Positions 11,543 through 23,966 of a stretch of DNA of 64,000 nt are shown in pieces. Made by a program: the position numbers and the translations under genes. This DNA is from Moniliella sp. 'wahieum' (taxonomy: Eukaryota; Basidiomycota; Moniliellomycetes; Moniliellales; Moniliellaceae), in NCBI GenBank assembly GCA_003971905.1, contig RSEE01000013.1, forward strand, positions 907,419 to 971,418. Direction: 5' to 3'. The number at the start of each line of letters is the position of its first letter. The first letter of the stretch is position 1. The notes under the pieces are model-generated. The model was not told where the DNA came from. It did no database searches and saw only the letters and a list, made by a program, of their open reading frames with translations.

Positions 11543-11914
11543 ATGCTTGAACAAGCAGAATACGACAAGAACGCCAAGTACCAGGGACGCACTCAAGAGC
11601 CGTTTTTCCCCCTGGTTTTGACGACGCGAGGATACTACGGCACCAAGACGGCGGGCAAGTTGTTTGCGCATTGGAAGGAGTTGGCTACTAAGTCTCAGTG
11701 GAAATGGTTCCTCGCTCGGATGTCAACCACGTTCCTCCGTGTCCACACGCGCTTCCTAGGGTACGGGACCGGATGGCGTGAGCCGGAGGGTCCTGATATC
11801 CTGGCGATCCCCCTGGTCCCTTGACCCTGGTGGCGCCCCCAAGTAACCCCCGCAAGATGAACGGTTAGGTTTAGACGTAGCGTTCCCCTGTCCCAGCCTT
11901 AAGCTCTGTCAATG
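11543..11914 (+). mobile_element. LINE-like 3' end fragment, copy 2 (open)
   Basis: This is the best preserved of the three copies. From 11543 it keeps one open frame of 93 codons, running AKYQGRTQEPFFPLVLTTRG, then KLFAHWKELATKSQWKWFLA and FLRVHTRFLGYG, to a stop at 11824. A conserved 3' untranslated tail follows to ...CTCTGTCAATG at 11914. It is nearly identical to copy 1 apart from homopolymer lengths, so the insertions are young or the element was recently active. The flank lies in dense AGGCCT-type repeats. Assignment to non-LTR reverse transcriptase rests on pattern memory of the family's C-terminus. Confidence 0.6.
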
Positions 11915-14077
11915 AAATGGACGTGGTCTAGGTTTGGAATTTGAGACCCACACAGCAAAGTGTGAGACGAGCATTCCTGCCTCGGCCTCATCCACATCAG
12001 TCCTCCGTCGACGCGTCGACAGAGAATATTGATATTGATGTGGCCTGAAGCTCAGGCCGAGGGCCTTTCTGACCTGAGGCTCACAGACTTCAGCCTGAAG
12101 CTTGAAGCTGCCGCTCACGCTCAGGGCGCTCAGAGCGCCAAGCCCACACCTGAGGCAATTATGCGAGTTACGGCCCTGAGGTCTGAGGCCTGAGGCCTGA
12201 GTTAACGTGCTACATGTTGACGTTAATCGATAACCACATTGAGAGCTTCTCGTAGGCAACAGCCTCAGCCTATAGGCTAAGGGCAGAACCCCGCCGGTCA
12301 CCTTGTACCCACCCCTGTCACCTCAGATTGAGGGCTCCTCCCTCAAAAGCCTCATCGACCTCATCGGGCTCGCCGCCTTACCGCCTCACCTTGGCGCTCA
12401 GCTCTCATAGCGAGGGGCTGAGCTTCATTGAACGTTCTGTTAAACCAAGATTCCGTATCTTCCGTCGGGGGGCGAGGGTGTTCTGTACTGAGAGCGGAAT
12501 ATCCCTGAGCCATCCTGGACATTCGTCCATGTCTATCTCGTATTCCCTGCCTGAGGCCAGAGACCCCTCAGACCTCAGCCTGAGACCTGTGACCGGGTGA
12601 CCACTGAGTCTCAGTGTACTGATCTGGGTCAAGATCCATAATCGATTATCCATGATCCACATAAATCCATGACACTGTCATGTGGACCTAGCTCAGCCTC
12701 AGCTTTCATGGTATCCGTATTTGGTACGCTAGTCTGTACTCAGTCAATCGCATGTCTGTTCCGGTTCTATGATAGTCCCACAATTATAACAGTTCCATCG
12801 GCAAAACGGTCATACCTTTGATAGTTTTGACCGCATGTTCGGTCATGCATCATGCACAGTGCATGCCAGCCGCGGATGACCTTATTGGCTTGAAGCGCTT
12901 TTGAGGGTACTTACAGGAGGCTGCGACGGGGGTTGAGATTTTGAATGGTTTTATAGCGATCGAGAGTCGTCCCGAATCTACTGTCGAGAAGACCAAAAAT
13001 ACCGTGCCAGTACTACTCAGTGCATGCCAATTTATAGTCAGAGTTGCAAGACAGTTTTTCTACCATCATGATTACGATTTCTTAAGTCGGACTGATGTTG
13101 CTCAGGATGTTTGTGGTGTGTTGATGATTAGAATTGAGGGAGGGAATATCCGATAAGGTGTCACGCGTCACAGCCCTCTTAGGCCATCGATCATCTGGCA
13201 ATCTTCCCTCCGTTGTTCCCTTGCTTCACACAGTCATGCAGTCATCTCCTCTCCTCTACCAACGAATCCTTTGCAACCTTGAGTACTCGGATCTACTCGC
13301 CTCCCCCTGGCTCACCTAAAATGCACCTGTTGACTGTGATCCTCCGGCTCCCAGTCGGTAGACCAGGTTCGCCTCCTCGGTTCCATCGGCTTCACGCTGG
13401 CGTCCTAGCGTGTCACGGTCCCTGTGCCCTGCACTCTCTCCTGTTGTGTGACTCACTGGCCCTGTGCCTAGTCCGGCCTCCTATATAGATGCCTCTGTAC
13501 CCAGACCCAACTCTGGCTCCAATCCATCACCTTCTCCTCATCCTTCTGCCCGTCCGGCTCCCTATAGGCCAACAGCACCCATAGTTGACCATTCTCTTAC
13601 TCTTCATTGTCCTGATCAAGTTAGGAAAGAGTATACGTCACGGATATACCGTGAAGCTTCAAGATTTAGGCAAATTAATGAAGCCAGTCAAAGGTGATGA
13701 GCAAAACGAGAAGATGGGACAATAAGTTGAGCTAGAACAGAGAGGTAATAGTAATAGTACATCGTACAGGGCCAGGGTACTAAGTGCCTGGTTCCCCAGA
13801 TTGGCTCAATCTACCTTTATTGATCAGCTCTCGTGTAACATGTAACAAGCCCCTCCTCTGACCCCTTCCACTCCACACGCGTTGTTAACTCGATGTTACA
13901 GGGTGACGGCGGGCGGGCGCGAACCGGGGAGAGCTCATACTTTCCCCTTTCTGCTCTTACCAAGGTCGTGTTTATGGCAAGACTGATGGGCTGGTATGTC
14001 CGAACGTGAAACAAGCTCATGTATTTTGTGTCTAAACCGAACACATGTTCAGTTCGAGCTACTATTATGCAAAACTC
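11915..14077. other. Gene-free, repeat-seeded region
   Basis: It contains GAGGTCT plus GAGGCCT x2 at 12178-12198 and scattered AGGCCT and AGATCT palindromes. The AT-rich stretch 12640-13150 has no recognisable gene. A 77-codon Ser/Pro-rich open frame at 13464-13697 has no recognised domain and no clear neighbouring exon. Confidence 0.4.
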
Positions 14078-14955
14078 TGTGTTCGGAGGGGGCCCGCCCG
14101 GTGGGGTTTAGGGGTACAATTATCCCTTGGAGATCCTAAGGTCGACTCAAGGTAGTTACGCGCTTGGGCTGATTGGTGGGCCCGAGCGGGGCTAGAGACA
14201 AGGAGATGGCTCTTGGCGTATAGCAGAGGCAACAGTAAATGTCGCAAGGCTGCGTAGCACCGGCTTGGGCGGCAGGATCGTGTCTGAAGCCTCTGGGTTC
14301 AGGTACGGGGAGTGGCAGCGGAGGACCAACTCTGCGGGACTGGAGCTGGACTGGGACTGAGGGGGGTGTGGCTAGGAGCAGGACCACACGCGGCTGAACT
14401 GAGTTTTGGGCTTCGGCGTGGCGCCTGGGAGGCACACCCAAACTGGATTGTCTGAGGACGGAGAGTTGAAGACGGGCGCTGGAGGACGAGGATGGGAAGA
14501 GGAGGGGAGCAACTAAGAGAGGATGAGTTGCCTGTACTGGGTTGATCAATTGGCGAGGAGAGTATACTCTATAGGGGGAGACGCCAATGGGCCGTGGGGG
14601 GAAACCATGAACCATTGCTAACAGACAGAGACTAAAAGGGAAATGATGCACTAGAGGACGAATGGCGGACAGGGGAAAACAGGGAGACGGTTACTGCACG
14701 GGCAACCTAGAAACTAGGTAAGGTAAACAGGTACGTGGCGACTATCGTCGCAAAGGAAACTACTGACAATTGGGTGGCCATGCGGTAACCACCAATTCAC
14801 TTGGGCAAGAGGCGACTATTGTCGCGCGGATACGTCGGACAGGTCATCGCGCTGGCGGTCTTGCCAGCCGCGATCGAACTGAGTTGGATCCGGGTGCGCG
14901 CTGAGCGGACGGGCCTCAGCTGAGATCGGATCAGATCCAATCTGACCCATGACCA
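14078..14955 (+). mobile_element. LTR-family copy, decayed
   Basis: This follows the solo LTR at 20876 through the blocks GGGCCCGCC, GGGGTACAA, GGTCGACTCA, GGCTGCGTAGCACCGGCTTGG, GTGTCTGAAGCCTC and GGCGACTATTGTCGC, ending near CCCATGACC. The termini have decayed (TGTGTTCGG for TGTCACGGG). The flanking AACTC and AACCT are at best a mutated target duplication. A GGCGACTATCGTCGC near 14740 and the GGCGACTATTGTCGC at 14811 form an internal direct repeat. Confidence 0.65.
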
Positions 14956-17900
14956 ACCTGGGGACGGGGTTAGGAAAGCGAAAGGCGCGCGTAGGCTCTG
15001 ACGGGCTTGCCGGTTCATCTTCGCCCGTGAGACTTTCGTACGAGCAAGTCGATCCTTATTGCGTTGGCTTTTTGAGTCCCTCTCTGATTTTATCCTATCT
15101 CGAATCTTTTTTTGGACCGGGGGTGGGCGCATATCATCAGCTCTGAGTTGAGCTCACGTTTCTGATGGGCGTTAGTTCTTGATGGGCGTTAGTTTCTTGA
15201 TGGGCGCGTCTCGTATATACTCATTGCGAAGCTCTCTATCGCCTCATGATTTTCTCTTTCCCAGCGGAAGGTGGAGAATCGGCCCTTTTTACTTTGGGTC
15301 TTTCTTGTGTTGCAGTGGCCGCGTTCCCGTTCCCGTTCCTCAGGTGTGGCTCATATTTGTGTGGAAATCATTCCCGACTTGGTCTGTGCTCTCTTTTGTG
15401 GATCATCGGCCTCAATTCTTGACTTATTTCCTAGTTGCATCTCTTCTATTCCTTATAGATGCTGTCTTCATGGCCATTGTGATCCATATTATTTTCCCCT
15501 ATAGCGTACCTTTTCGTCTTCTTTTTATCTTTGTAATCACCATCTTTTGCCAATCCATCATTGACACAATTGGCAACCCCGTGCTTCTCTCCTGGTTTAC
15601 CAGCGTCCCATGAATCAGTTTCCAGCGCCCACCCCACTTTGTTTTCCTGCATCCACTCGACGGGACATCTAAGTATACTGCATATCTCCAGTATCCAGTT
15701 CGCCTGTACGGATCTCCCGTCGGCGATCCTATATGCAAGGTATAAGGGCCTGTCCGACCTTATTGTTTTCCTGTGTCATCCTTCCGGTCAACCCATTAGG
15801 GCTACGGACTACAGACTTCTCTTGTTATGGTGTGTAACACGCAACCTTGCCACGCCAGTCGACACCCCCACTACATCCCAATCAAAAGGACTCACCTCGT
15901 CTCTTGCTCTGGTAGGATCTGTGCCCGCCGCAGCGTTCAGGCTTGATCAACCGCGAGTGGTCTGTCCACCTACAAAAGGAAGCACCCTTAAATTACAAGT
16001 CGGGCCCCAGTTCAGGGCCGCCCCTAACACTCGGGGACGAAAAAGGCCAGAAATACATCCAGAAAGGAGAAAGCACACAGGCCCACAGAATGATACCTAC
16101 TTCCCTATAACTAAGGGAGAGAATGTTAATATAGTTCGGGTTATGCTGACCCCACACAAACACTCTCACAGTCAGACATAGCCACCACAGATTGACGGAG
16201 GCATCTTCTTGATCTGATTACAGACCCTGTTTCCCAAGTGCCTCTATGATGCTATAACCCTCTCCACATCGGATTCAGCTCGCACGGTTCCAGTTTCAGA
16301 AAAAAAACATATACTTCGTGACACGGGGGCGACAGGGCGGACGACTGTGCCGCAGTCGAACTCATATACTTCTCTCGTCTTCCTTGCATGGATAGGTTGT
16401 ATCTAGGCCAGGAACCGGGCTGGCTCTCCTAATAATAGACGCTAAACAACCCATGTACTCCGTCGTGACCAAACAGAGAATATTCCCTTTCCATTCGTCC
16501 CACGTTTGCATCGAGTCGAGGTGGTCCACCCGTTGGTTTGTTGGTCCCTGCTTTTATCCTGCTCTGATTTCTTTCTACTTCAACCTAGTTGTACGCAAAT
16601 GAGTTTGAGTACTGCGTGGAGCCGATTTTGATCGTAGCGTCCCCCATTATGGCGGCGAGGTTCTCCCCTCATGCTATTTTGCGGGCTGCACGTGTTTTGA
16701 CTGTTCTCCCGTTTCTGACACGGAGTGTGGGAAGGGATGCCTTGTTTTGGTCTGTGTTTCTTGCTGACAGCCATCACGTCATACTCTTGTCTCCTTGCCC
16801 GTTTCTTCATTGCTTTCTTCATTACTTCGATAGATCTTGGGTCTGTACGGCTCTTGCGATCCATATGTTATTTCCCTCACAAGGTAGGGTCATTTCTTTT
16901 TCATTTCGTTTTTCCACGTCTTCACTTCTTTGTATTAAGGTATGCTGTTTGCCAATCCAACCGACTCACGACATGCAAATCCTGCGCTTCTATACTAATT
17001 TGCCACAGCAGCACCCCAGACCAGTATTAAGCGAACAACAACTCGCCTGTTTCCACTTCACTGGGTAGTAGCCATTACCGTCCAAGTTCAGCGTCCTTGC
17101 GACTGGGCATTAAAGTTGCCGTGCCCCACATCAGTAGCCATGCAGTCTCTTCATCAGTATGTGGATCCAATCATGCAAATCGCGCGTGATCATATACCAG
17201 AGTTGAATTGTCCCAATGATATAGCCTGTCCGGCCCTGTCTCGTTCCCTGAGTCGCCTTCCTAACCGGCTCTTCCTCTGCACCTCAAGCTCACCACAGGG
17301 CGCTCACCGCTGGCTCCCCTCCATCTCTTTGCTTTTATTTTCCCCTCAGGATAAGGCCCAAGGGGGGACGCGTGACGCCGCTGGTACGGGCGAAGTGCCG
17401 GGCGCGGGCTGTTCTGAGCTCAGCGCGCTCAGCTCAGCTCAGCGCCAGCCTCGCAGCGTCACCGGTCACTAGGCACACTCCAATTGACACAGGGACAGTG
17501 TGGTATCTGAAATGCGTTTCTCCGATCACCGGACGGGCACGAGAAAACTGCACCACCGCAAGGCGTGGCACAGCAGCAGAGTGCGAGAGCGTGACCCTGG
17601 CCAAGCAAGCGGAACGAATTTGACGAGTAGCCATGTGCTGGCTCTCGCCTGCCTGTGCGGTGCCATCCAGACAGGCCGCAGAGCCACTCTTGTCCCATCT
17701 CAGATGGAGGCGCTCGGCCTGAGGCTTTTTCCTGAGCGGCTCAGATCAGCCGCCGCAGTGACTGGTGGCATGCATGACATGTGGCATGCCATAGTCAAGC
17801 TGTCAAGCTGTGCCCAGTTCCACGCTTCAAGTGACTTTTCCAAATCGCAAGCCCACGCCTTTTGCCTGTCCCACCGCTCTCAATCCTCTTTGCCCGCCAT

Positions 17901-18164
17901 CCTGAGCGTCCTGGGCGGCATCATCCTCGTCCGCCCGCTTCAACCAGTCTGGCCTAGCGCCCTTGGCACGCGACGCACCGCATTCGCTTCTCTGCGCGCT
18001 CTGCACTAATCCCTCCCTCCGGGCCATTCCATACTCCATTGCGACCAGCACAGCCCTCACTGCGCCTCGCTAGTCTGCCCATACCCACCCACAGCCTCTC
18101 CCTGCAGCATACCCGTATACACACGGCTCCCCGCCCGCACCATCTCCTTGCCAAGCTCCGTGGC
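14956..18164. other. Gene-poor, AT-richer stretch
   Basis: Long hydrophobic-looking open frames (15179-15613, 16589-17068) arise from T-rich DNA. They show no recognised domain, so I do not call them genes. A short tandem repeat lies at 15163-15206. The end of the interval becomes CT-rich and probably serves as promoter and 5' leader of the OPY2-type gene. Confidence 0.4.
15163..15206 (+). repeat. TGATGGGCGTTAGTT tandem repeat
   Basis: Two full units of 17 and 18 bp plus one half unit. The two full units differ only in the length of a T run (TT against TTT), echoing the homopolymer differences seen across the window. Confidence 0.9.
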
Positions 18165-19540
18165 ATGGAGGTCTCCAATCAATTTCTCCCCGCCTCCCGC
18201 GAAGGACGCTACTATTTTGTCGGCATTCAGTCACGGGGAGCCAACTGTACTTGTGATCAGCAGCTTTACCCTCCTGCCCTCTCCTGCCCCAAAGGGCAGA
18301 CATGTGTGCAAACGCTGGTCGCCCTGAGCTGTGGACGTTCCTGTCCTTCGAACCACTGCCAACCTCAACCGGGCAGTGGCTCCTCCAACAACTCCTCTGT
18401 GGCCGCCGGAGTGGGGGGTGGTGGGTGCGTTTGTCCTTCTTTCTCGTTGTTGGTGCGTGGTGGTTTTTCTGGCGCAGGAGGTCACAAAGGCGAGAGGCTG
18501 CCGCATGGGCTGCTCGAGCACGAGCCAAAGAAGCCGCTGCTTCCAATCCCTTCCGCCTGGGCCAGAACCAACCAACCTTTGCCGCCCGAGGAAAACGAGA
18601 CAGACGCACATGTGACGGCTACACCGAGCCCAAGAACTATGCGCAGAAGTTTCCAGCCCTTCCACCTGTCGATGCTGCTTCGCCTCATCAACGTAGGCCA
18701 AGCTTGGATGAACGTGATATGGAGTATACCGAGTTGAGGACGATGGGCTCACCGCCTTCACCAATCAGTCTGAACGAAGCGGGGAAGAAGACGAACTTGC
18801 GATGCTGGAAGCATTCCAAAAACGCTTCTCCACCTCAGCTGCCACCCACCTCTCACGCATTACCGAGGCCGAGGATGAGGAATGGCGCTCTACTCGCACT
18901 GGCTTGACAGGCCGTACAGGCAAGACGGCGAAAACGACGAAAACGACCAAGACAGGAACAGGACGATCCAGGGTGATGATGGCGAATGGGCTCTTGGCTC
19001 CATCGATTCGTAGTGGACGCCATCCTCCGCCGCCTTTACCGCCTACCACACCTCTTCCAACCCCCCCAACCCCCCTGACAACCAAGGACGTCACCGAATC
19101 CATGTCTCTCCCGTCCTCAACCTCGCGGGACTTCGTATCGGCCCGCTCTGCACCTCTTCGTTCTCCGTTTGATGGGGTGGGCGAGGTGAAAGAGGAAGAA
19201 CCCACAAGTCCATTTCAGGATCCAAATATCTCCAATACAGGTCTGGGCGGCACATCCAATCCCCCCCGATCGAAGAGCATACTCCAAACGACACAACTGG
19301 CGGCATTTACCCTCCTCCACGGGGTGGACCGGAGGTCTTTCCATCCTAGGAGATTCCGAAGACGCTCATCGAACTTCTGCCGCCTCGCCCCCTGCGCACC
19401 CTCCACCCTCACCCACACATCACTCTTCTCCGCTCTCCGCCTCTTCCTCCCTGCCCCTTGCTCTTCCGCCTCAAAGCACAAGATCTGGTGCTCGCTCTCC
19501 CCGGGTTCACTCCAAACGCCGGTTTCGTTTGGACGATGAG
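18165..19540 (+). CDS. OPY2: Opy2-type membrane anchor protein
   Basis: Opy2 is a single-pass plasma-membrane protein that recruits the Ste50-Ste11 MAPK module in HOG and filamentation signalling. From the ATG at 18165 the N-terminal part has a cysteine-rich segment (NCTCDQ, SCPKGQTCVQT, CGRSCPSNHC) like the Opy2 ectodomain. A Ser/Asn-rich stalk and a hydrophobic segment follow near 18410-18475 (LSFFLVVGAWWFFW), capped by RRRSQRR. The long cytoplasmic part is Ser/Pro/Thr-rich and ends KRRFRLDDE before the TAG at 19538-19540. Frame changes fall near the membrane segment and near 18800. The cysteine spacing is partly obscured by a frame problem around 18320, so the family call is moderate. Any fungal single-pass sensor with a Cys-rich ectodomain would be the alternative. 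Confidence 0.55.
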
Positions 19541-20875
19541 TAGCTGTGACCAGCTCACGTTGCCCCTAGGAGAAACTGATCCCTCTCCAAACCGGGCCAC
19601 TCTTCTCCTTGCCCGCCCCCCCCCGCCTGATCCCCTCGTTTCTCCCACCAAACAATTCCCCACCCCAGCGACTTTTGCTACGCAGGGGTGTCCTTTCATT
19701 TTCCCTGCATATCTCTTTCCTTGATGGCAGGACCCATCCCACGCTCATTCTTTTCATGCCTGGTTTTCTGCAGCAGGAACCTCTTGTTGGGCGGCATGCT
19801 CTTTCATGTTGGCTCAACGCCAACTGATCCTTTCTCCCCTCCCCCTGTCACTTGCGCAACGGAACCCAACCCAACCCCCCTTTACCCTCCCCCTTTTTGT
19901 GCACATACTAGGTAGTACTGCCGAAATAGAAAAAAAGAATAGCGCGTGGATCTCGTGTTCCAGTGTCCAAGTCCACCCTCGCTTAAATTAAGTTGGGAGA
20001 CAATTTGGAGGAGAACGAAGGGGCTTCGAAGTAAAGTTGGTGCCGATCATTGTTGTCGTCCAGGGGGAGCTCAAGTTGGTCCGTACTGGGCCTACTAGCT
20101 ACTGCAGGTTACGTTGATTGCGTCAAGCACATTCTGTGATAGATTATGGCGGCGGTACTCAGTAACTCAAGCCTCAGGCCTCAGGCTCCAGTCTGAGACG
20201 GGCGGACATACTTGAAGCTTGAAGCTTGAAGCTTGAAGCTAGCTCGAAGCTTGAGGAACATGCAGTTGCAATAGAGACGGTGGCGGACAAGTATATCACC
20301 AGCACAGGGGATGCACAACCGCAGTGTACAGGGGGGAAATAGGGGGTGAAAATTTGGCTCACGTGGACTCACAGCTTTTCGATATCTCCCCGACTCCTTC
20401 CTTCACCATCGCGCTACAGCATATTAGGTGGTTAATGTGTACGAGGACCGCAGCAGAGGTGTAGGGACGAATGGCTAAACAAAAGCTTCGGAATGGATTG
20501 GAATAGAGAAGATGAGAATAAGAGATGGATAATCGATAAGAACGGGAGGGAAGCGGCAATAAGGAGGCAGGGTGACTAAAGCTAGAGGAGGTACACTGGC
20601 ATGCTTGAGAAAAAGGAGATGTGATCGAGTCTGGCCCGGCAACTGCCGGTGAGTAGCAAGCCATCAATTTATTGCTTTGTTTCGGGGCCGATGTGGTGCC
20701 GACACCACATCGACAGTTCATCAACTCCTTGAATCGGCTGCACGCATCAACCTTCACCCCACAGTTCATCTACTCGTTCAACCGGCTGCACACATTTTTC
20801 CCTGAGATGCAATATCAGTTGTTTAGGCGCCCACTGCTATGCAAGCCTCTAACGTATCAGGAGACGGAGATGGGG
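19541..20875. other. Intergenic with GAAGCTT array
   Basis: No gene is recognised. The array at 20214-20241 lies here. The minus-strand open frame at 20359-20769 has no recognised domain. Confidence 0.4.
20214..20241 (+). repeat. (GAAGCTT)3 GAAGCTA array
   Basis: Three perfect heptamers plus one variant, continuing into GCTC-GAAGCTT-GAGG. AGGCCT palindromes lie just upstream. Confidence 0.9.
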
Positions 20876-21695
20876 TGTCACGGGCAGGCGCCGCCAAGGG
20901 CCCGCCCTGGGGTTTTGGGGGTACAATCCCTTAGGCGACGGTAGGTCGACTCACGGTAGTTTCGGGCTTAGGCTGGTTGGTGTATCCGAGCGGAGCTAGG
21001 GACGAGGAGAGGCCTTTGGTGGGGCGGCTGCACGTGTGGCAAGGCTGCGTCTGCACCGGCTTGGGCCGTAGTAGTAACGTGTCTGAAGCCTCCGGGACTT
21101 AGGGACGGGAGGAGGAGACAGCGGCGGACAAACACTGCCTCAACTGAGACTGGGAATCGACGCGACCAAAGGAGGGCTCGCGCGACTGGACTGACGAAGG
21201 GCTGGCGGACGAGGTCGGAAGAGAAGTCGGACGCTAACAAGAGCAAGCTGCCTGTACTGGATCAATTGGCTGGAAAACGGGCAGGAGTCGGACAGGATAG
21301 GCGGGAAGGTAGACGAGGGGGTTGAGACGAGAATGGAAGGTGGAGGAAAAGATCCCCATCAACCAGGGGTACAGGCAGGATCAAAAGGGAAACGGATACA
21401 AGAGGGGGTGTAGAAAGGAAGACAGGCGCGACCGAGAAAGAAACGGAAACGGGAACGGGACGGCAGACGCCGCCACAGCACTGGAAACTCGGTGGCCTTA
21501 TTTAGGCCGGCCGACTTGGACTTGGGCGGGGGGCGACTATTGTCGCACGGAGCATGGCCCTTCGGCCACGATACTTAATTTAGCCAACCATCATCACACT
21601 TGGTTGGCCTGCGGTGCACGCTCTACTGGACATGTGCGGAGCAGGCGGGCCTTAGCTTCGGTCGGACCATCTCGAGTCCGCCGCAGCCCGTGACA
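20876..21695 (+). mobile_element. Complete solo LTR with 5-bp target duplication
   Basis: An 820-bp element begins TGTCACGGGC and ends GCCCGTGACA, a perfect 10-bp terminal inverted repeat with TG...CA ends. It is flanked on both sides by TGGGG (20871-20875 and 21696-21700), a 5-bp target-site duplication typical of LTR retrotransposon integrase. No internal gag/pol is present, so this is most likely a solo LTR left by LTR-LTR recombination. Related copies lie at 1908-2535 (-), 14078-14955 (+) and from 29882 (+). Conserved internal blocks include GGGGGTACAATCC and GGCGACTATTGTCGC. The superfamily (Gypsy or Copia) cannot be told without an internal region. Confidence 0.85.
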
Positions 21696-21700
21696 TGGGG

Positions 21701-23547
21701 GAAGGGACACAGATGAATTGGATACGTCTATGGACAAACAGGAGGTATATGTACCTCCTCAGGAAGGGGGCACAGTCGAGAGGTGGACACAGGATCTCCC
21801 AACTGATAGGAATCATGCCATATTAGTGCCCATACTACGGGCCTAGTGGGCCAAGGGCCCCCTAGCACGGCGTGAGTCTGACATAACGGGACACAACACC
21901 TAGCTGCGGACAAGTAATACACACAACACTATAGTATTAGCCGATGTCCTTAGTAGTATACCCTCGCAAACTCAGCCGCATCCTCAACCCCAACCACGGT
22001 GATATCGAGACGACTGAGCTTGGTGCCTTGAGAAGCACACTGAAGGAGCTGTTGAGAAGTGCAACACTTTGTGTCACGACCAAAGACGGGCCGAGGAGCC
22101 CAGTGAGAATGTACGCCCCCTCTTGCAGTCGTCGCGCCGCGGACTGTGGTCCACTTGGGGGGCTACCCTATCCACCGCTGGACATACCCCTTCCGGCTCA
22201 TCTGACAAGGGCCGAGATATAGCTGGCTCCCAACCTCCCCGTCGTCGCGGCGATCGTCGATAGAACGTACCACATACCCAAAATGGCTAAAAGGTGGCCA
22301 CCACCCTTACGTATCCTCCTTGACAAAAAGTTGCACCCTTTTCCCTTTTGCTTTTTGATTCCCAACTGGGATGAGGTTGCGCGTTAGGGGACGGACGTGA
22401 AGGCGGGAGGCTCAGCTAGAATCTAAGAACAGGCAGGTTTTATAGAAGAGGAGAGGAGCACGAGGGGAAAGACCAAAGTACAGAGTCAAGCGGAAATGAG
22501 CCAAAATAGGCAAGATGCGAGGACCAAAAGCACGAAAGGCACGATGCGAGAAACGAAGCAGGTCTCTAGGACAAAGCGGACCCCAGACGAAAATCAAGGC
22601 GAGAAACCAGGAGTCGAGAACATGTACAGAGTTTGAGAGTTTTATAGACGAGAGCGATAGGCGAGAAGAAGAAACTGGTCTCGTAGATTGTTTTGTGTAC
22701 TTTAGAGATGGTAAGAGAAGCCGAGGCGAGAAGCGGGAGCAATGATCAATAGGAGTAGAAGTGGCTATGCAAGGCGACTTGGTCGCCGTTCCCGTCCCCG
22801 TCCCTGGTACCACCTTGCATATTCGTCAAAATAATGTGGAGAGGCAACTCTCCCCTTCGTGCGCTTACTTGCCCGCTCTGACTTGGTCCCTCCGCTTCTA
22901 CAGCTGCCCGCCTCGCAACTCTCGAGCTGATCCACCATCCAGAATTCTAGCCAGCATCCCAGTGCCCCGAAGTCATTCGCAGCCTCAGTTGCAGCTTCAA
23001 TGCCAGCTCCGCCTCCAGTCTCATAGTCTGAGCAGCGTTGTCCCCCGCTCTCTCGCCCTCTCGTCGCAGGGAAAAGCAACGGCTTCAGACAGACCACTAG
23101 TACGTTCAAAAAGCGATGCCTTTTGCAGCCTTAATAAACACACGCTCAAGCATCCCCTAGACACCAAAAAGTCTCTCTATAGTTCCAAGCTCCGCTTGGC
23201 GCCGCCCCCCAAACCCACACACAAAACTATCGGGAGTCGAACCTTCTCTCTCTTGTATCCCTTTAAACCCCAGCTGTCCCCAAGGCTGAGGCCAGGCGTA
23301 ATACCACACATACATGCAGTACTGGATGACAACACGCGGTCGTACCCACTGTTTGGGACCCTACTTACGGTAGTAATAATCCCTAGTATATACCTTGGAT
23401 GGTCCACACGTTCGCCGTCCACCCTTCCGTTGTCTATCACTGTTCCTTGCCCACGGAGGGCGTGAGAGGAGAGAAGGGTAGGGCATGGGCTCTGCACATT
23501 GCGTCGGTAAAAGGCGGAAACGTTGACACGGTTGACTACATATATAT
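21701..23547. other. No gene recognised
   Basis: Open frames on both strands (for example 22412-22813 minus and 22761-23465 plus) are Arg/Ser/Pro-rich and show no recognised domain or shared repeat. The middle part is purine-rich on the plus strand (22400-22740) and then pyrimidine-rich. Confidence 0.35.
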
Positions 23548-23966
23548 CACTAGAAGACCACCGGGCCTACGGCCCGGTCAGCTGGGGCTTCGCCCCAGCT
23601 TGATGCTTGGTGCACCGTCGCCATCTTAGCCACCGGGTCCGCCCCACCGTAGCCACCGTTCCCCCCATCGCCACCTTAGCCACCGGTCCACCGTTCCACG
23701 CTGGAGAGCGGAATAGTATTCACCACTACGCCTTGGGCAGAATTTTATCACCCATGTGCAGCAGCGTGAACTGGAACGTGGCGGGTGGCACACTTACCAC
23801 ATAATCTTGTGCTGGGGTCAGGAAAAAATGCCCCAAATGTGACGCCACATGGTGTAGTGGCGCCGGTAGCCCAAGTCCGGAACCTTCTGGTTTGTTCCGT
23901 GCAATATTCCTTCTGGCTGGCAGGAATATTCTAGCCTCTGTAGCTCATCTCCCTTTGAATTCATAT

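Noticed and set aside
15179..17068. Hydrophobic open frames resembling membrane proteins
   Set aside because: The DNA is T-rich, the hydrophobic runs follow base composition, and no family motif or intron pattern supports a gene.
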